Assembly (NCBI GenBank): GCA_019358895.1 | Contig: JAHHIG010000003.1 | Span: forward strand, 186,001 to 250,000 | Direction of reading: 5' to 3' | Length of the DNA stretch: 64,000 nt | Source: Tildeniella nuda ZEHNDER 1965/U140 | GTDB lineage: Bacteria; Cyanobacteriota; Cyanobacteriia; Leptolyngbyales; Leptolyngbyaceae | Part shown: one piece after another, positions 17,184 through 26,164 of the stretch | How positions within the stretch are numbered: the first letter of the stretch is position 1 | Layout of the letters: each line of letters starts with the position of its first letter | Program-made: the position numbers and the translations under genes | Notes under the pieces: generated by a model | What the model was told of the DNA's origin: nothing | Database searches by the model: none | The model's input: only the letters and a program-made list of their open reading frames with translations

Positions 17184-18236
17184 ATGAACTCAACTCAACT
17201 CAACAGCGCGTTTACACTTTTTCTGAGTCTGCTTGTGGAAGCGGTACCCTTCTTGCTGCTGGGAGTTTTGTTTTCGGGTTTGCTACTGTTCTTCGTGGAT
17301 GAGCGCAAATTGGTGCGCTGGATGCCGAAAAATCCATTTTTAGGCGCGTTGGCGGGTAGCTGCGTCGGATTTTTGTTTCCTGTGTGTGAGTGTGGCAATG
17401 TGCCTGTGGCACGACGGTTGCTGATGCAGGGTGCGCCGTCTCCCGTGGCGATCGGTTTTCTTCTGGCAGCACCGACCATCAACCCGATCGTCTTCTGGGC
17501 AACGTGGACAGCTTTTCGTGACCAACCCGAAATTGTGTTTATGCGGGTCGGCTTCTCGCTGGCGATCGCCACGATTATTGGCTGGGTCTTCAGTGCTCAG
17601 GCAGATTTACGTCCGCTGTTGCAGCCTGCGGTGGCGAGAGCGATTCCGGCGAAGGCAGAAGGCAGAAGGCAGAAGGCAGAGGGGGAAGGGGGAAGGAGGA
17701 AAGCGTCCGCTTCGCCGTTGTTGGAGTCGGGGACGTATTTTTTGGGGCAGTCAGCGAAACCCTTACAAATTGATGCGGCAGAGTTGCAGGCACGCATGAT
17801 GGGAGCGAATACTGCCGATAAGCCCATGTCTCATAAGCTGTTGCTGCTGTTGGACAATACGGTACAAGAACTGCGGGAACTGGGTGGTGTTTTGGTTTTG
17901 GGTAGCGCGATCGCGGCGATCGTCCAGGTGTTTGTGCCCCGTGATGTCATTCTCAATCTGGGTCAAAGTCCTGTTACGTCGATTCTGGCGATGATGCTGT
18001 TGGCAGCGATCGTCTCGATTTGCTCAACCGTCGATTCGTTTTTCGCGTTGTCGTTTGCCTCTACCTTTACCAGCGGTTCCCTCCTGGCATTCCTCGTTTT
18101 TGGACCCATGATCGACCTCAAAGGCATCGGCTTGATGCTATCGATCTTCAAAGCAAGAGCTGTCTTCTATCTGTTTGCTCTAGCAGCGTTGCTCACGTTT
18201 TTGTTTACGCTCATCGTGAATTTGTATGTGAGTTAG
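17184..18236 (+). CDS. ArsP/YraQ-type permease (DUF318) with an in-frame repeat insertion
   Basis: A 350-residue inner-membrane permease of the ArsP_1/DUF318 family. The N-terminal half has several membrane helices and the hallmark FLFPVCECGNVPVARRLL; the C-terminal half has a matching set (SICSTVDSFFALSFASTF). The two halves are joined by a cytosolic loop at about residues 150-215. In that loop, 17653-17701 is a run of GAAGGCAGAAGGCAGAGG simple repeat read in frame as AKAEGRRQKAEGEGGRRK. The family's substrate is unsettled (organoarsenicals, metals). Next comes its usual partner, a TIGR03943 protein, so the two probably form one system. Confidence 0.88.
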   Translation: MNSTQLNSAFTLFLSLLVEAVPFLLLGVLFSGLLLFFVDERKLVRWMPKNPFLGALAGSCVGFLFPVCECGNVPVARRLLMQGAPSPVAIGFLLAAPTINPIVFWATWTAFRDQPEIVFMRVGFSLAIATIIGWVFSAQADLRPLLQPAVARAIPAKAEGRRQKAEGEGGRRKASASPLLESGTYFLGQSAKPLQIDAAELQARMMGANTADKPMSHKLLLLLDNTVQELRELGGVLVLGSAIAAIVQVFVPRDVILNLGQSPVTSILAMMLLAAIVSICSTVDSFFALSFASTFTSGSLLAFLVFGPMIDLKGIGLMLSIFKARAVFYLFALAALLTFLFTLIVNLYVS

Positions 18237-18350
18237 TGTTGGCAGGCAGAAGGCAGGAAACCGCAGAGACGCAAAGGCGCAGAGAAGTTTTAACTCCAAA
18301 CTGCTAACTCAAATCCCATAACTTTCATTCCCCATCCCTCCTCTCCCCCC

Positions 18351-19121
18351 ATGCCCCCCTTCCCCCCTCGCTTCCTCTCTCCCCTTCTCCCCTGGCTGGA
18401 TGTGCTTGCGATCGCTGCTTGGGGTATTCTTTTCCTCAAATACTGGCTCACGGGCAAGCTGAACCTGCTGATTCATCCCAACTATATGGGTTTGACCGTC
18501 GTTGCAGGAGTAGTTTTGCTGCTAGTAAGTGGCATCAAAGCGGTGCTGTTGTTCAAGCAGAGGCGACGATCGGTGCGGGGTGGAGCAACAGAGCAACACT
18601 TGACACTCTTTCCGCCCGGTTGGAGTACAGCACTGCTGCTGGGTACTGCAATGTTGGGCTTGCTGATTTCACCGCGCGCGTTTGCCAGTCAGACCGCGAT
18701 CGATCGCGGCGTAAACGACACCATTACCCTCACACGTGTCAAGCCACAGGCGTTTCGTGTGGCAACCAACAGTGCTGATAAAACCCTGGTCGATTGGGTG
18801 AGAACGCTGGCAGTTTACCCCGAACCGGATGCTTATACAGGACAGAAGGCGAAGGTGCAGGGCTTTGTGGTGTATCCAAAAGATTTGCCTGCTGACTACT
18901 TCTTGCTGTCGCGGTTTGTGATTACATGCTGTGCAGCAGATGCCTATCCCATCAGCTTGCCCGTCAAACTTTCTCAAGGACGCGATGCCTATAAACCCGA
19001 TACCTGGCTCGAAATTGAGGGAGAAATGATGACAGCAGACCTCGCTGGTAAGCGTCAGTTGACGATCGCCGCCAAAACGCTGAAACCCATTGCAGAACCC
19101 AAAAATCCTTACGACTATTAG
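18351..19121 (+). CDS. TIGR03943 family permease partner (DUF1980)
   Basis: A 256-residue membrane protein that accompanies ArsP/DUF318 permeases. Predicted helices lie at about residues 14-34, 44-65 and 91-108. The extracytoplasmic domain follows, with QGFVVYPKDLPADYFLLSRFVITCCAADA, whose CC pair is a hallmark of the family, and ends WLEIEGEMM...LTIAAKTLKPI. The ATG at 18351 lies inside a C-rich simple repeat, so the true start could be slightly different. It lies 114 bp downstream of the permease, with a GGCAGAAGGCAGG repeat between. Function in transport is inferred from gene pairing. Confidence 0.85.
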   Translation: MPPFPPRFLSPLLPWLDVLAIAAWGILFLKYWLTGKLNLLIHPNYMGLTVVAGVVLLLVSGIKAVLLFKQRRRSVRGGATEQHLTLFPPGWSTALLLGTAMLGLLISPRAFASQTAIDRGVNDTITLTRVKPQAFRVATNSADKTLVDWVRTLAVYPEPDAYTGQKAKVQGFVVYPKDLPADYFLLSRFVITCCAADAYPISLPVKLSQGRDAYKPDTWLEIEGEMMTADLAGKRQLTIAAKTLKPIAEPKNPYDY

Positions 19122-19336
19122 TAATTTGCTAGGGCAGAAGGCAGGCGGCAGAAGGGATGAGGGACGGAGGATGAGGGATGTAGCTTGCTTCCCGAAGGGT
19201 AGGCTAAAGGCTAGAAAGCTGACGGCTGACGGCTGACCGCTAGATAGAAAGCAGAAGTGAAAGGTTTGGAGCTAAGGCTTCTAGATTTAGCTGTCTGCTT
19301 CATTGAGCTTTAAACCGCTGTATTTGGCAAACCTTT

Positions 19337-19777
19337 GTGGAACCAGATGTCATCACGCAATACGCTCACGAGCATATTCCCATCACCAAACAGATGGGAA
19401 TCATGGTTCTGGCAGTAGACGACGCGCAAATTTCTCTTCTCGCACCCCATGCACCCAACATCAACCACCGGGAGACGATCTTTGGTGGCAGTATTTCTAG
19501 CCTGGGTATTTTGGCGGGTTGGGCGCTTTTGTGGGCAAAACTTCAGGCAGAAGAAACACCAAATCGGTTGGTGATTCAATCCAGCAGCACAAACTTCATC
19601 AAGCCTGCAACGGATGCGATCGTGGCTTCCTGTACGTGCGATCGTGCCCATTGGCAAACCTTTTACACGACCCTGAAACGACACGGCAAAGCCAGAATTA
19701 CCCTTAATGCCAAAACTCGGTGCGGGGAGACTATTGTTGCCACTCATACTGGGCAGTATGTTGCGATGAGAACGTGA
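19337..19777 (+). CDS. YiiD C-terminal-type thioesterase-fold protein
   Basis: A 146-residue hot-dog-fold protein. The sequence ITKQMGIMVLAVDDAQISLLAPHAPNIN and then ETIFGGSISSLGILAGWALLW matches the putative thioesterase domain found at the C-terminus of YiiD (PF09500 type). A further conserved part is LVIQSSSTNFIKPATDAIVA. The substrate is unknown; acyl-CoA or acyl-ACP is possible by fold. The start is a GTG at 19337 without a clear ribosome-binding site. The upstream 200 bp is repeat-rich (AAGGCT and GCTGACGG units). Confidence 0.8.
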   Translation: MEPDVITQYAHEHIPITKQMGIMVLAVDDAQISLLAPHAPNINHRETIFGGSISSLGILAGWALLWAKLQAEETPNRLVIQSSSTNFIKPATDAIVASCTCDRAHWQTFYTTLKRHGKARITLNAKTRCGETIVATHTGQYVAMRT

Positions 19778-20053
19778 AAGGGCGGGAGAGGCAGAGGACG
19801 CAAGGGGGGCGGAGGGAGCAAGGGGAGCTTTGAGTTAAGAAGTCAGGAGTCCGAGGTCAGGAGTTGCACTAAATAGTTGCACATTGCCCCCTCTGCTTCC
19901 CCTACCCTCTCTGCTTCCCCTACCCCCTCTGCTTCCCCTACCCCCCCTGCTTCCCCTACCCCCTCTGCTTCCCCTGCTCCCTCCGCCTCCCCTGCTCCCT
20001 CCGCCTCCCATTCATGCTTTACTAATCCCTTAACCCTCTCTACTCTCGCCACC

Positions 20054-20914
20054 ATGACTTCTACCCTCAATCAGCAAATTCAGCAGTTTTATGATGCCTC
20101 TTCCGGGCTGTGGGAGCAGATCTGGGGCGAACATATGCATCACGGCTACTACGGTGTCGATGGTCGCCAGCAAAAAGACCGTCGGCAGGCGCAGATTGAC
20201 CTGATTGAAGAACTGCTGCAATGGGCACCGATTGGACGACCAGAACGCATCTTGGATGTGGGTTGTGGGATTGGCGGCAGTTCACTTTACCTGGCAGAGA
20301 AGTTTAATGCTAACGTGACGGGCATTACGCTTAGTCCCGTGCAGGCAGAGCGAGCGACCGATCGCGCCAGAAGCGCAGGCATGATGGGAAGTGGAGCAGG
20401 CGCGATCGCCCAGTTTCAGGTTGCCGATGCGCTAAATATGCCCTTTGCGGATCAGTCCTTTGACTTTATCTGGTCACTCGAAAGCGGCGAACACATGCCT
20501 GACAAAGCGACGTTTATGCAGGAATGCTACCGCGTGCTGAAACCGGGCGGCACCTTTTTGATGGTGACGTGGTGCCATCGACCGATCGATTGCCAACCCC
20601 TCACAGCCGACGAGCAGAAGCATCTCGCCGATATCTATCGTGTCTACTGCCTGCCCTACGTACTGTCGCTGCCAGAATACGAAGCGATCGCCCAGACCCT
20701 CAACTTTCAGCAAATCCGCACCGCTGACTGGTCTACTGCCGTCGCACCGTTCTGGGATGTGGTGATTGATTCCACCTTTACGTTTGAGGCGATCGTCGGT
20801 CTACTCACCTCTGGCTGGACAACGATTCAGGCAGCACTTTCACTCGGACTCATGCAACGCGGCTATCAAAGTGGGTTAGTCCGCTTTGGCTTACTGTCAG
20901 CAACACGGCAATAA
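20054..20914 (+). CDS. Tocopherol-type SAM-dependent methyltransferase
   Basis: A protein of about 286 residues of the gamma-tocopherol/MPBQ methyltransferase group. It opens LNQQIQQFYDASSGLWEQIWGEHMHHGYY, typical of that group, followed by the SAM motif ILDVGCGIGGSSLYLAEKF, ITLSPVQAERA and SFDFIWSLESGEHMPDK. C-terminal GYQSGLVRFGLLSA is also conserved. Likely pathway: vitamin E or another prenyl-quinol in the thylakoid or envelope. The frame stays open 59 codons upstream through a (TGCTTCCCCTACCCCC)n repeat coding SASPTPSASP, which I regard as untranslated; ATG 20054 matches family members. Confidence 0.88.
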   Translation: MTSTLNQQIQQFYDASSGLWEQIWGEHMHHGYYGVDGRQQKDRRQAQIDLIEELLQWAPIGRPERILDVGCGIGGSSLYLAEKFNANVTGITLSPVQAERATDRARSAGMMGSGAGAIAQFQVADALNMPFADQSFDFIWSLESGEHMPDKATFMQECYRVLKPGGTFLMVTWCHRPIDCQPLTADEQKHLADIYRVYCLPYVLSLPEYEAIAQTLNFQQIRTADWSTAVAPFWDVVIDSTFTFEAIVGLLTSGWTTIQAALSLGLMQRGYQSGLVRFGLLSATRQ

Positions 20915-21010
20915 CTTCGCCGACACTTCATTAATCCATCAGGAGTACGCAATCGTTCCGTTGTTTTGCTCATAAACCAGACCAATGGGAGCAAGCTAGA
21001 ACGTGTCCGC

Positions 21011-21268
21011 ATGAGGAACGTTTTGATGCGCTGGTTACTTGCGTTTGGGTTTGGGTTGGCGATCGTGTGCCTGCAACTGGTGCTGCCAACTCCTCTATGG
21101 TCAGCACCCGCTGGCTGTGATGCCGCCTATCCTGATGTGTGCATTCCGTCGCCACTGCCCGATCTCGACTGCAAAGACATTACCTTCCGAAACTTTCGCG
21201 TCCTGTCGCCTGACCCCCATCGGTTCGATCGCGACAAAGACGGTATCGGTTGTGAGTCCCGCTCCTAG
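21011..21268 (+). CDS. Small exported excalibur (calcium-binding) domain protein
   Basis: An 85-residue protein. A signal peptide (MRNVLMRWLLAFGFGLAIV to about SAPAG) precedes a short mature region with DCKDITFRNFRV and FDRDKDGIGCESRS, the excalibur motif DxDxDGxxCE that binds calcium. Cysteines C35, C43, C53 and C81 could form two disulfides. It is expected to act outside the cytoplasmic membrane; the role is unknown. Its stop codon overlaps that of the convergent DUF4058 gene at the shared CTAG. Confidence 0.8.
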   Translation: MRNVLMRWLLAFGFGLAIVCLQLVLPTPLWSAPAGCDAAYPDVCIPSPLPDLDCKDITFRNFRVLSPDPHRFDRDKDGIGCESRS

Positions 21269-22065
21269 ATTCTGAAGCCTTGAGCGTAAAGTAACGCCTC
21301 TGCCCATGCTGCATCCTCACTGGAGAGTGGGGGCGTTGCTGGCTGGCTGTAATCAACGGCTAACTGATACCTGCCCCGCTCGTAGACGGTTTGAAGAACT
21401 GCTTGCAGTGGCAGCATGGGTTCTTCATCCGTAGCAGTCAAAGGAATGACGATCGACGGAATCGGTTGTCGCACGCTGAAGGCATAGAGTTGAGCCGTAG
21501 GACGACGATCGCTGCGGCTAATCAACATGCGGTAATGCGAGGGCTGACTCCCCAACATTGGCAAGGGTTGTCCACCTCTCAGCCAATCAATTTCTACCAA
21601 ATGGGTCAAACTGGCGAGTATCTGATAGCGCTTTCGTTCGTAGGCGTTCCGTCCTTCTCCAGGACGTTTATTTTTAGGTGAGAGAATCTCGATCGCCGTA
21701 ATTACCGCTCCACTTGCGATCTCCCGCACTTCTAAATAGCGCTCTTGTACTTCCTGGACATTCGGTAATGTCACAGAAATCGGTTCGGTTAGAGTCGCTA
21801 AATTGGCAGTCCGCCCTGGCAGGATCTCATCACCGCGTCTTGCAATCACCGAAACATCAGGAATGCCAACCAAGAGGCTATCATCTTCGGAGCTGAAATA
21901 GGTACGCTTTTCAATCGCCACCCGATACTTTTCAGTGAGATGTTCCGTCAGCGTATCGGCGATCGCCACAATGAGACGGCTGTGAACTTCTGACCACAAC
22001 TCAGGGGCTTCCAGATAAGGGTCTACTCCCGGAAAGGGCGATCGCATCGTAAGCTCTTGCTGCAT
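21265..22065 (-). CDS. DUF4058 family protein
   Basis: A 266-residue protein. MRSPFPGVDPYLEAPELWSEVHSRL is the standard start of DUF4058 proteins. IPDVSVI, ITAIEILSPKNKRPGEGRNAYERKR and a C-terminal YERGRYQLAVDYSQPATPPL are also typical. The E-IL-P-NK part resembles the PD-(D/E)xK core seen in Uma2-like proteins, but catalytic activity has not been shown. The reading frame starts at 22065; an ATG six codons later (22047) gives the consensus N-terminus. DUF4058 families are multicopy in cyanobacteria, like Uma2, and often near simple repeats. Confidence 0.85.
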   Translation of the reverse strand: MQQELTMRSPFPGVDPYLEAPELWSEVHSRLIVAIADTLTEHLTEKYRVAIEKRTYFSSEDDSLLVGIPDVSVIARRGDEILPGRTANLATLTEPISVTLPNVQEVQERYLEVREIASGAVITAIEILSPKNKRPGEGRNAYERKRYQILASLTHLVEIDWLRGGQPLPMLGSQPSHYRMLISRSDRRPTAQLYAFSVRQPIPSIVIPLTATDEEPMLPLQAVLQTVYERGRYQLAVDYSQPATPPLSSEDAAWAEALLYAQGFRI

Positions 22066-22208
22066 TAAAAAGTTGTTGCTGCAATCTTAGCAAGCAAATA
22101 GATCCTCAGGCTGATTGGTCTCTTTTGGAAACAGGCGATCGTAGACAAGCTCTCGATCAATTGGAGTTGAGGTGTAATTGATGATAGCCATAAGAGCAGG
22201 ACGCACGC

Positions 22209-23669
22209 ATGGAAATTCAGACACCGGATTGGGTCAAGCACGCCGTTTTTTATCAAATTTTTCCCGATCGCTTTGCCCGTAGCCAACAACCCCGTAAGCG
22301 GCTGTTAAACAATGCACGGTGGGAAGACTGGCAAGCAGTGCCCACGCTCCAGGGTTACAAAGGCGGCGATCTGTGGGGCGTGATGGAAAAGCTGGACTAT
22401 TTGCAAGACTTGGGCATCACAGCGATTTACTTCACACCGATCTTTCAATCTGCCAGCAACCATCGCTATCATACGCACGACTATTACCAGGTTGACCCCA
22501 TGCTGGGCGGCAATCCAGCGTTCAAAGCATTGCTAGAGGAAGCGCATCGTCGCGGGCTAAAAGTGGTTTTGGATGGCGTGTTTAACCATGCCAGTCGAGG
22601 GCTGTTCTTCTTTCATGACATTTTAGAAAACGGTCCCCATTCACCGTGGGTCAATTGGTTTAAAATTCACGGCTGGCCCCTGGCACCTTATACAGGCGAA
22701 TTTCCCGCAAACTATGAGGGCTGGGTTGGCAACCGGGCGCTGCCTGTGTTTAACCACGACAACCCAGAAGTACGCGAGTATTTAATGGAGATTGCCGAAT
22801 ACTGGATCAAATTTGGCATTGACGGCTGGCGATTGGATGTGCCGTTTGAAATTAAAACGCCTGGTTTCTGGCAAGAATTTCGCGATCGCGTCAAAGCCAT
22901 CAACCCAGAGGCATACATCGTTGGTGAAGTGTGGGGTGACTCGCGCGAGTGGCTTAATGGTACCCAATTTGATGGTGTGATGAATTACCTGTTTGCAGGA
23001 CCAACGATCGCCTTTGCAGCAGGCGATCGTGTTGTGATGGAGCAGGTGCAGGGGCGCGACTATCAGCCCTTTCCGCCCTTATTTGCCAGAGAGTATGGCG
23101 AAAAGATGCAGGCACTCTTGAACCTCTATCCCTGGGAAATCCAGTTGACCCAATTGAACCTGCTGGCAAGCCACGATACTGCCCGGTTGATCACCATTGC
23201 AGGGAACGATCGCGCTAGTGTTGAATTGGCAACACTACTACTACTGACGTTTCCTGGAGCACCCAGCATTTACTATGGGGACGAAGTGGGACTACCGGGC
23301 GCGATCGACCCTGATTCTCGTCGCGGTTTTCCGCTAGAAGCTGATTGGGACAACGAGATTTGGGAGTACCACCGCCACCTCATTGCGCTACGCCATGCCC
23401 ATCCTGCTCTGCGGACAGGCGAATACCACATTCTGTTTGCAGAAAGCACTCTTTATGTTTTTGCCCGCACCTTGGGCACAGAAGCGATTATCATTGCCGT
23501 AAATATCGGCAGCACTACTGGCAAAGCTGGCATACCATTGCAAACAGCGCTGGGATGTTTACCTGAAACAATCATTTTTGGGGCTGGGCAGTTGACGCTC
23601 GGTATCGGTGAAGAACCGAGCGGGTTCACCCTGGAACTACCCCCCCGCAGCGGTTGCATTCTGCGTTAG
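22209..23669 (+). CDS. GH13 alpha-amylase family enzyme (neopullulanase/cyclomaltodextrinase-like)
   Basis: A 486-residue cytosolic glycoside hydrolase. Conserved regions: ITAIYFTPIF, DGVFNHASRG (region I), GWRLDVPFE (region II, nucleophile aspartate), VGEVWGD (region III, acid/base glutamate) and NLLASHDTAR (region IV, second aspartate). The VFYQIFPDRFARS start and GAPSIYYGDEVGLPG are shared with neopullulanases and cyclomaltodextrinases. The C-terminal beta domain ends PPRSGCILR. There is no signal peptide and no separate N-terminal carbohydrate module, so it probably trims glycogen or maltodextrins inside the cell. Exact bond specificity cannot be read off. Confidence 0.9.
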   Translation: MEIQTPDWVKHAVFYQIFPDRFARSQQPRKRLLNNARWEDWQAVPTLQGYKGGDLWGVMEKLDYLQDLGITAIYFTPIFQSASNHRYHTHDYYQVDPMLGGNPAFKALLEEAHRRGLKVVLDGVFNHASRGLFFFHDILENGPHSPWVNWFKIHGWPLAPYTGEFPANYEGWVGNRALPVFNHDNPEVREYLMEIAEYWIKFGIDGWRLDVPFEIKTPGFWQEFRDRVKAINPEAYIVGEVWGDSREWLNGTQFDGVMNYLFAGPTIAFAAGDRVVMEQVQGRDYQPFPPLFAREYGEKMQALLNLYPWEIQLTQLNLLASHDTARLITIAGNDRASVELATLLLLTFPGAPSIYYGDEVGLPGAIDPDSRRGFPLEADWDNEIWEYHRHLIALRHAHPALRTGEYHILFAESTLYVFARTLGTEAIIIAVNIGSTTGKAGIPLQTALGCLPETIIFGAGQLTLGIGEEPSGFTLELPPRSGCILR

Positions 23670-23749
23670 TGTCAATGACTAGCCCGTTCTAGATTTGCGA
23701 TCGTCCGTGAAGCCCCATCTCATCGTCACTTTTAGAGAGCCATTAGCCC

Positions 23750-24427
23750 ATGCCGTTGTCATCGCCAAAAAAAATCCTCGTTGTCCTCAATGGCAAAGGA
23801 GGCGTTGGTAAGACGACAACGGCAATCAACTTAGCCGCAGCCTTTGCTGAAAAAGAGCGTGTGCTTCTAGTTGATGCCGATCCGCAAGGATCAGCAACCT
23901 GGTGGGCTGGGCGTGGCGATCGCCCCATGGGCTTTGCTCTCCGGCAAGAAACCAATCCAACGCAACTTGCCGCACTTCGCCATGTGGGAGGCTACGAGCT
24001 GATTGTGGTTGATACCCCTCCTGCTCTCGCTTCAGAGGTGTTAACAGCGGTTCTACCGATCGCAGACTACATCATTCTGCCCACTCCACCCGCCCCCATG
24101 GATTTAACTGCCCTCATTGAGACCGTGAGGAGTACAGTCACGCCAAAAGGTATTGCCCATCGAGTTCTGCTCACGCGAGTCGATCCTCGCAGCTTAAACG
24201 AAGCGGTAGAAGCGCAAAACACATTGAGAGAGCTAGGAATTCCCGCCTGTAATGCGTTTATTCGTGCCTACAAGGCGCACGAACGGGCAGCGTTGGAGGG
24301 ACTGTCCATTATGCTATGGCATGGCAACAACGCGCGTGAGGCTGAAGCTGATTATCGTTGCGTGGCTGAAGAAATTCAGCACGATTGGGGAAAAGAGAAG
24401 GGGGAAAGGCTAAAGGCTAAAGGCTAG
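23750..24427 (+). CDS. mcdA: ParA-type ATPase, probable carboxysome-positioning McdA
   Basis: A 225-residue ParA/MinD ATPase. The deviant Walker [20 protein letters not shown] includes the signature lysine, and [15 protein letters not shown] and LIVVDTPPA are the switch regions. ParA proteins form nucleoid-bound gradients that move cargo. The next gene encodes a small coiled-coil protein with a tryptophan near its C-terminus, as in McdB, so I propose the type of McdA that keeps the signature lysine. The last eight residues (GERLKAKG) come from an AAAGGCT repeat that has run into the gene end. Alternatives: a plasmid-type or generic ParA. The call depends on the partner gene. Confidence 0.75.
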   Translation: MPLSSPKKILVVLNGKGGVGKTTTAINLAAAFAEKERVLLVDADPQGSATWWAGRGDRPMGFALRQETNPTQLAALRHVGGYELIVVDTPPALASEVLTAVLPIADYIILPTPPAPMDLTALIETVRSTVTPKGIAHRVLLTRVDPRSLNEAVEAQNTLRELGIPACNAFIRAYKAHERAALEGLSIMLWHGNNAREAEADYRCVAEEIQHDWGKEKGERLKAKG

Positions 24428-24560
24428 AAGTTTGTAGCGGCGTTTCGCTTGCAAATGGCGGTATGGTTTATAGAGATACTTAAACAGAAACCCACACATA
24501 GCATTACCTGAACGGGTATCGATTAAAGTATTAGTACGACGCATTGGGAACGGAGGACGC

Positions 24561-25139
24561 ATGGCTAGGAGACGACTATCAGATATGTTGCGCGAGGAAG
24601 CAAACAAACCCTCAGATGATGAAGCTTCGGCAGGGGCTGGACAGGCAGCAGACGAGCCAGACGCAGACGATGTAGAGGTAGTAGATGCAGAGGCTGTAGA
24701 AGAAACGGCAGCGATCGCAGCATCGGCTTCCACTAAAGCCAGTACAGCCGCGAAAAGTCGATCAACCAAGCAGACAACTGCCGAGCCTCAAACCACTCCC
24801 GCACCAAACCAGGACAAAGCCTTAATGCAGAAGATCGCAGACCTAACGTCAGCCCTAGATGAGCAGAAAGCGACAATCGAGCAATTGCAAACTGACCTGG
24901 AGCAAACTCGTAAAGACGCACGTCAGCTTTCCGACTCAAACGCAAAACTGACTCAAGAACTAAAAACACTACAGGCACAAACGCCAGCTGTAAACACTAG
25001 CGCCCTGACCAAAACAGCAGAATCCCACGCTCTACAGGAGTTAAAGCTGGGACCCTCGCCTGTTGCAGATCCCTCGCCTGTTGCAACACCAGAGAATTCG
25101 CTCAAGACCTTTAATCGAGATGTTGGCTGGTTTGATTAA
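24561..25139 (+). CDS. mcdB: Small disordered coiled-coil protein, probable McdB
   Basis: A 192-residue protein. It has a basic start (MARRRLSDMLREEANK), an acidic low-complexity segment (about 18-50), a serine/threonine/alanine-rich linker, a heptad coiled coil from about residue 88 to 133 (ADLTSALDEQKATIEQLQTD onward) and a C-terminus RDVGWFD, with the tryptophan three residues from the end. McdB proteins bind the carboxysome shell and share this order of parts and a near-terminal invariant tryptophan. The gene starts 134 bp after the ParA-type gene on the same strand. No carboxysome genes are nearby, which is common for mcdAB. Inference from layout, not from strong sequence identity. Confidence 0.68.
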   Translation: MARRRLSDMLREEANKPSDDEASAGAGQAADEPDADDVEVVDAEAVEETAAIAASASTKASTAAKSRSTKQTTAEPQTTPAPNQDKALMQKIADLTSALDEQKATIEQLQTDLEQTRKDARQLSDSNAKLTQELKTLQAQTPAVNTSALTKTAESHALQELKLGPSPVADPSPVATPENSLKTFNRDVGWFD

Positions 25140-25233
25140 TTCGTGAACCAACGCTTGTTTCGACCGGAGCGATCGCAGGCTCAATTGCCAAACCACCGCA
25201 GCATCATTTAATTTAAACGCGTTTAAATCTGGC

Positions 25234-25938
25234 ATGGCAGAAAAGAAAACGATTCAAACGCTTGCTGTTGATATTGGAGGCAGCGGTATTAAGGTGATGG
25301 TGTTGGATGAGAAGGGCAACCCCATCACAGAGCGCGATCGCGTGGATACACCGCAACCTGCAAAACCAGAGCCGATGCTGGCAGCGATCGTTGCGCTGGC
25401 GCAGGGCAAGGAATTCGATCGTGTATCGGTTGGCTTTCCGGGTGTTGTCAAAGCGGGCATCACCAAAACCGCCGCCAATGTTGACTCCGAGTGGATTGAC
25501 TTCGACCTGGCAACCGTCCTTTCGCAACGCCTCCATAAACCCGTGCGGGTCATCAACGATGCGGATATGCAGGGACTGGGCGCTATCTCTGGTAAGGGCT
25601 TGGAACTTGTGATCACGCTAGGCACTGGTGTGGGTGGCGCGTTGTTTCTCGACGGTAAGCTAATACCCAATCTGGAGCCGGGTCACCACGAATTTCGTAA
25701 AGGTGATACCTACGAACAACAATTAGGCAACGCGGCTTTAGAGTTAGCTGGCAAAAAGAAATGGAATGAACGTGTGACGAAAGCGATCGCATCGTTAGAG
25801 CACCTGTTTAACTATGACACGCTCTATCTTGGCGGCGGCAACGCAAAATTCATTGCCTTCGAGCTACCCCACAACGCCAAGATTGTACCCAACATTTCTG
25901 GGCTGCTGGGTGGGATTGCCCTGTGGCGAGAGTCGTAG
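25234..25938 (+). CDS. ppgK: Polyphosphate glucokinase (ROK family)
   Basis: A 234-residue kinase. LAVDIGGSGIKVMVLDEKG is the ATP/polyphosphate-binding start, VGFPGVVKAGI the sugar side, VRVINDADMQGLG includes the catalytic aspartate and LGTGVGGALFLDGKL the second phosphate loop. Length and wording match actinobacterial and cyanobacterial PpgK, which phosphorylates glucose with polyphosphate or ATP. LEPGHHEFRKGDTYEQQLG lies where ROK family members keep the glucose-contacting E-x-GH. It is cytosolic and stands alone after mcdB. Confidence 0.93.
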   Translation: MAEKKTIQTLAVDIGGSGIKVMVLDEKGNPITERDRVDTPQPAKPEPMLAAIVALAQGKEFDRVSVGFPGVVKAGITKTAANVDSEWIDFDLATVLSQRLHKPVRVINDADMQGLGAISGKGLELVITLGTGVGGALFLDGKLIPNLEPGHHEFRKGDTYEQQLGNAALELAGKKKWNERVTKAIASLEHLFNYDTLYLGGGNAKFIAFELPHNAKIVPNISGLLGGIALWRES

Positions 25939-26079
25939 AGGTGAAGAGGACGACTTGAGTCAATTCCGACTCCTCAAAACCCCTGGCTCCTCACTTCTAA
26001 CCGCTAACCTTTTCCCATCAACACAGACTACTGAGCCATTAGACAGGCTAATATAGACGACGTACTCGATTGTCCTCGT

Positions 26080-26164
26080 GGAGAGGTGGCAGAGTGGTCG
26101 AATGCACTCGACTTGAAATCGAGCATCGCGAAAGCGATCGGGGGTTCGAATCCCCCCCTCTCCG
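26080..26164 (+). tRNA. tRNA-Ser (UGA)
   Basis: An 85-nt tRNA with a 7-bp acceptor stem GGAGAGG/CCTCTCC and G as discriminator. The anticodon stem-loop CTCGACTTGAAATCGAG has TGA as anticodon. A long variable arm (CATCGCGAAAGCGATC) marks class II tRNASer, and the T arm is GGGGGTTCGAATCCCCC. CCA is not encoded. Confidence 0.95.

Noticed and set aside
19877-20053. N-terminal extension SASPTPSASP of the methyltransferase
   Set aside because: Encoded by a CTTCCCCTACCCC simple repeat; homologues begin at the ATG 20054, so it is regarded as untranslated.
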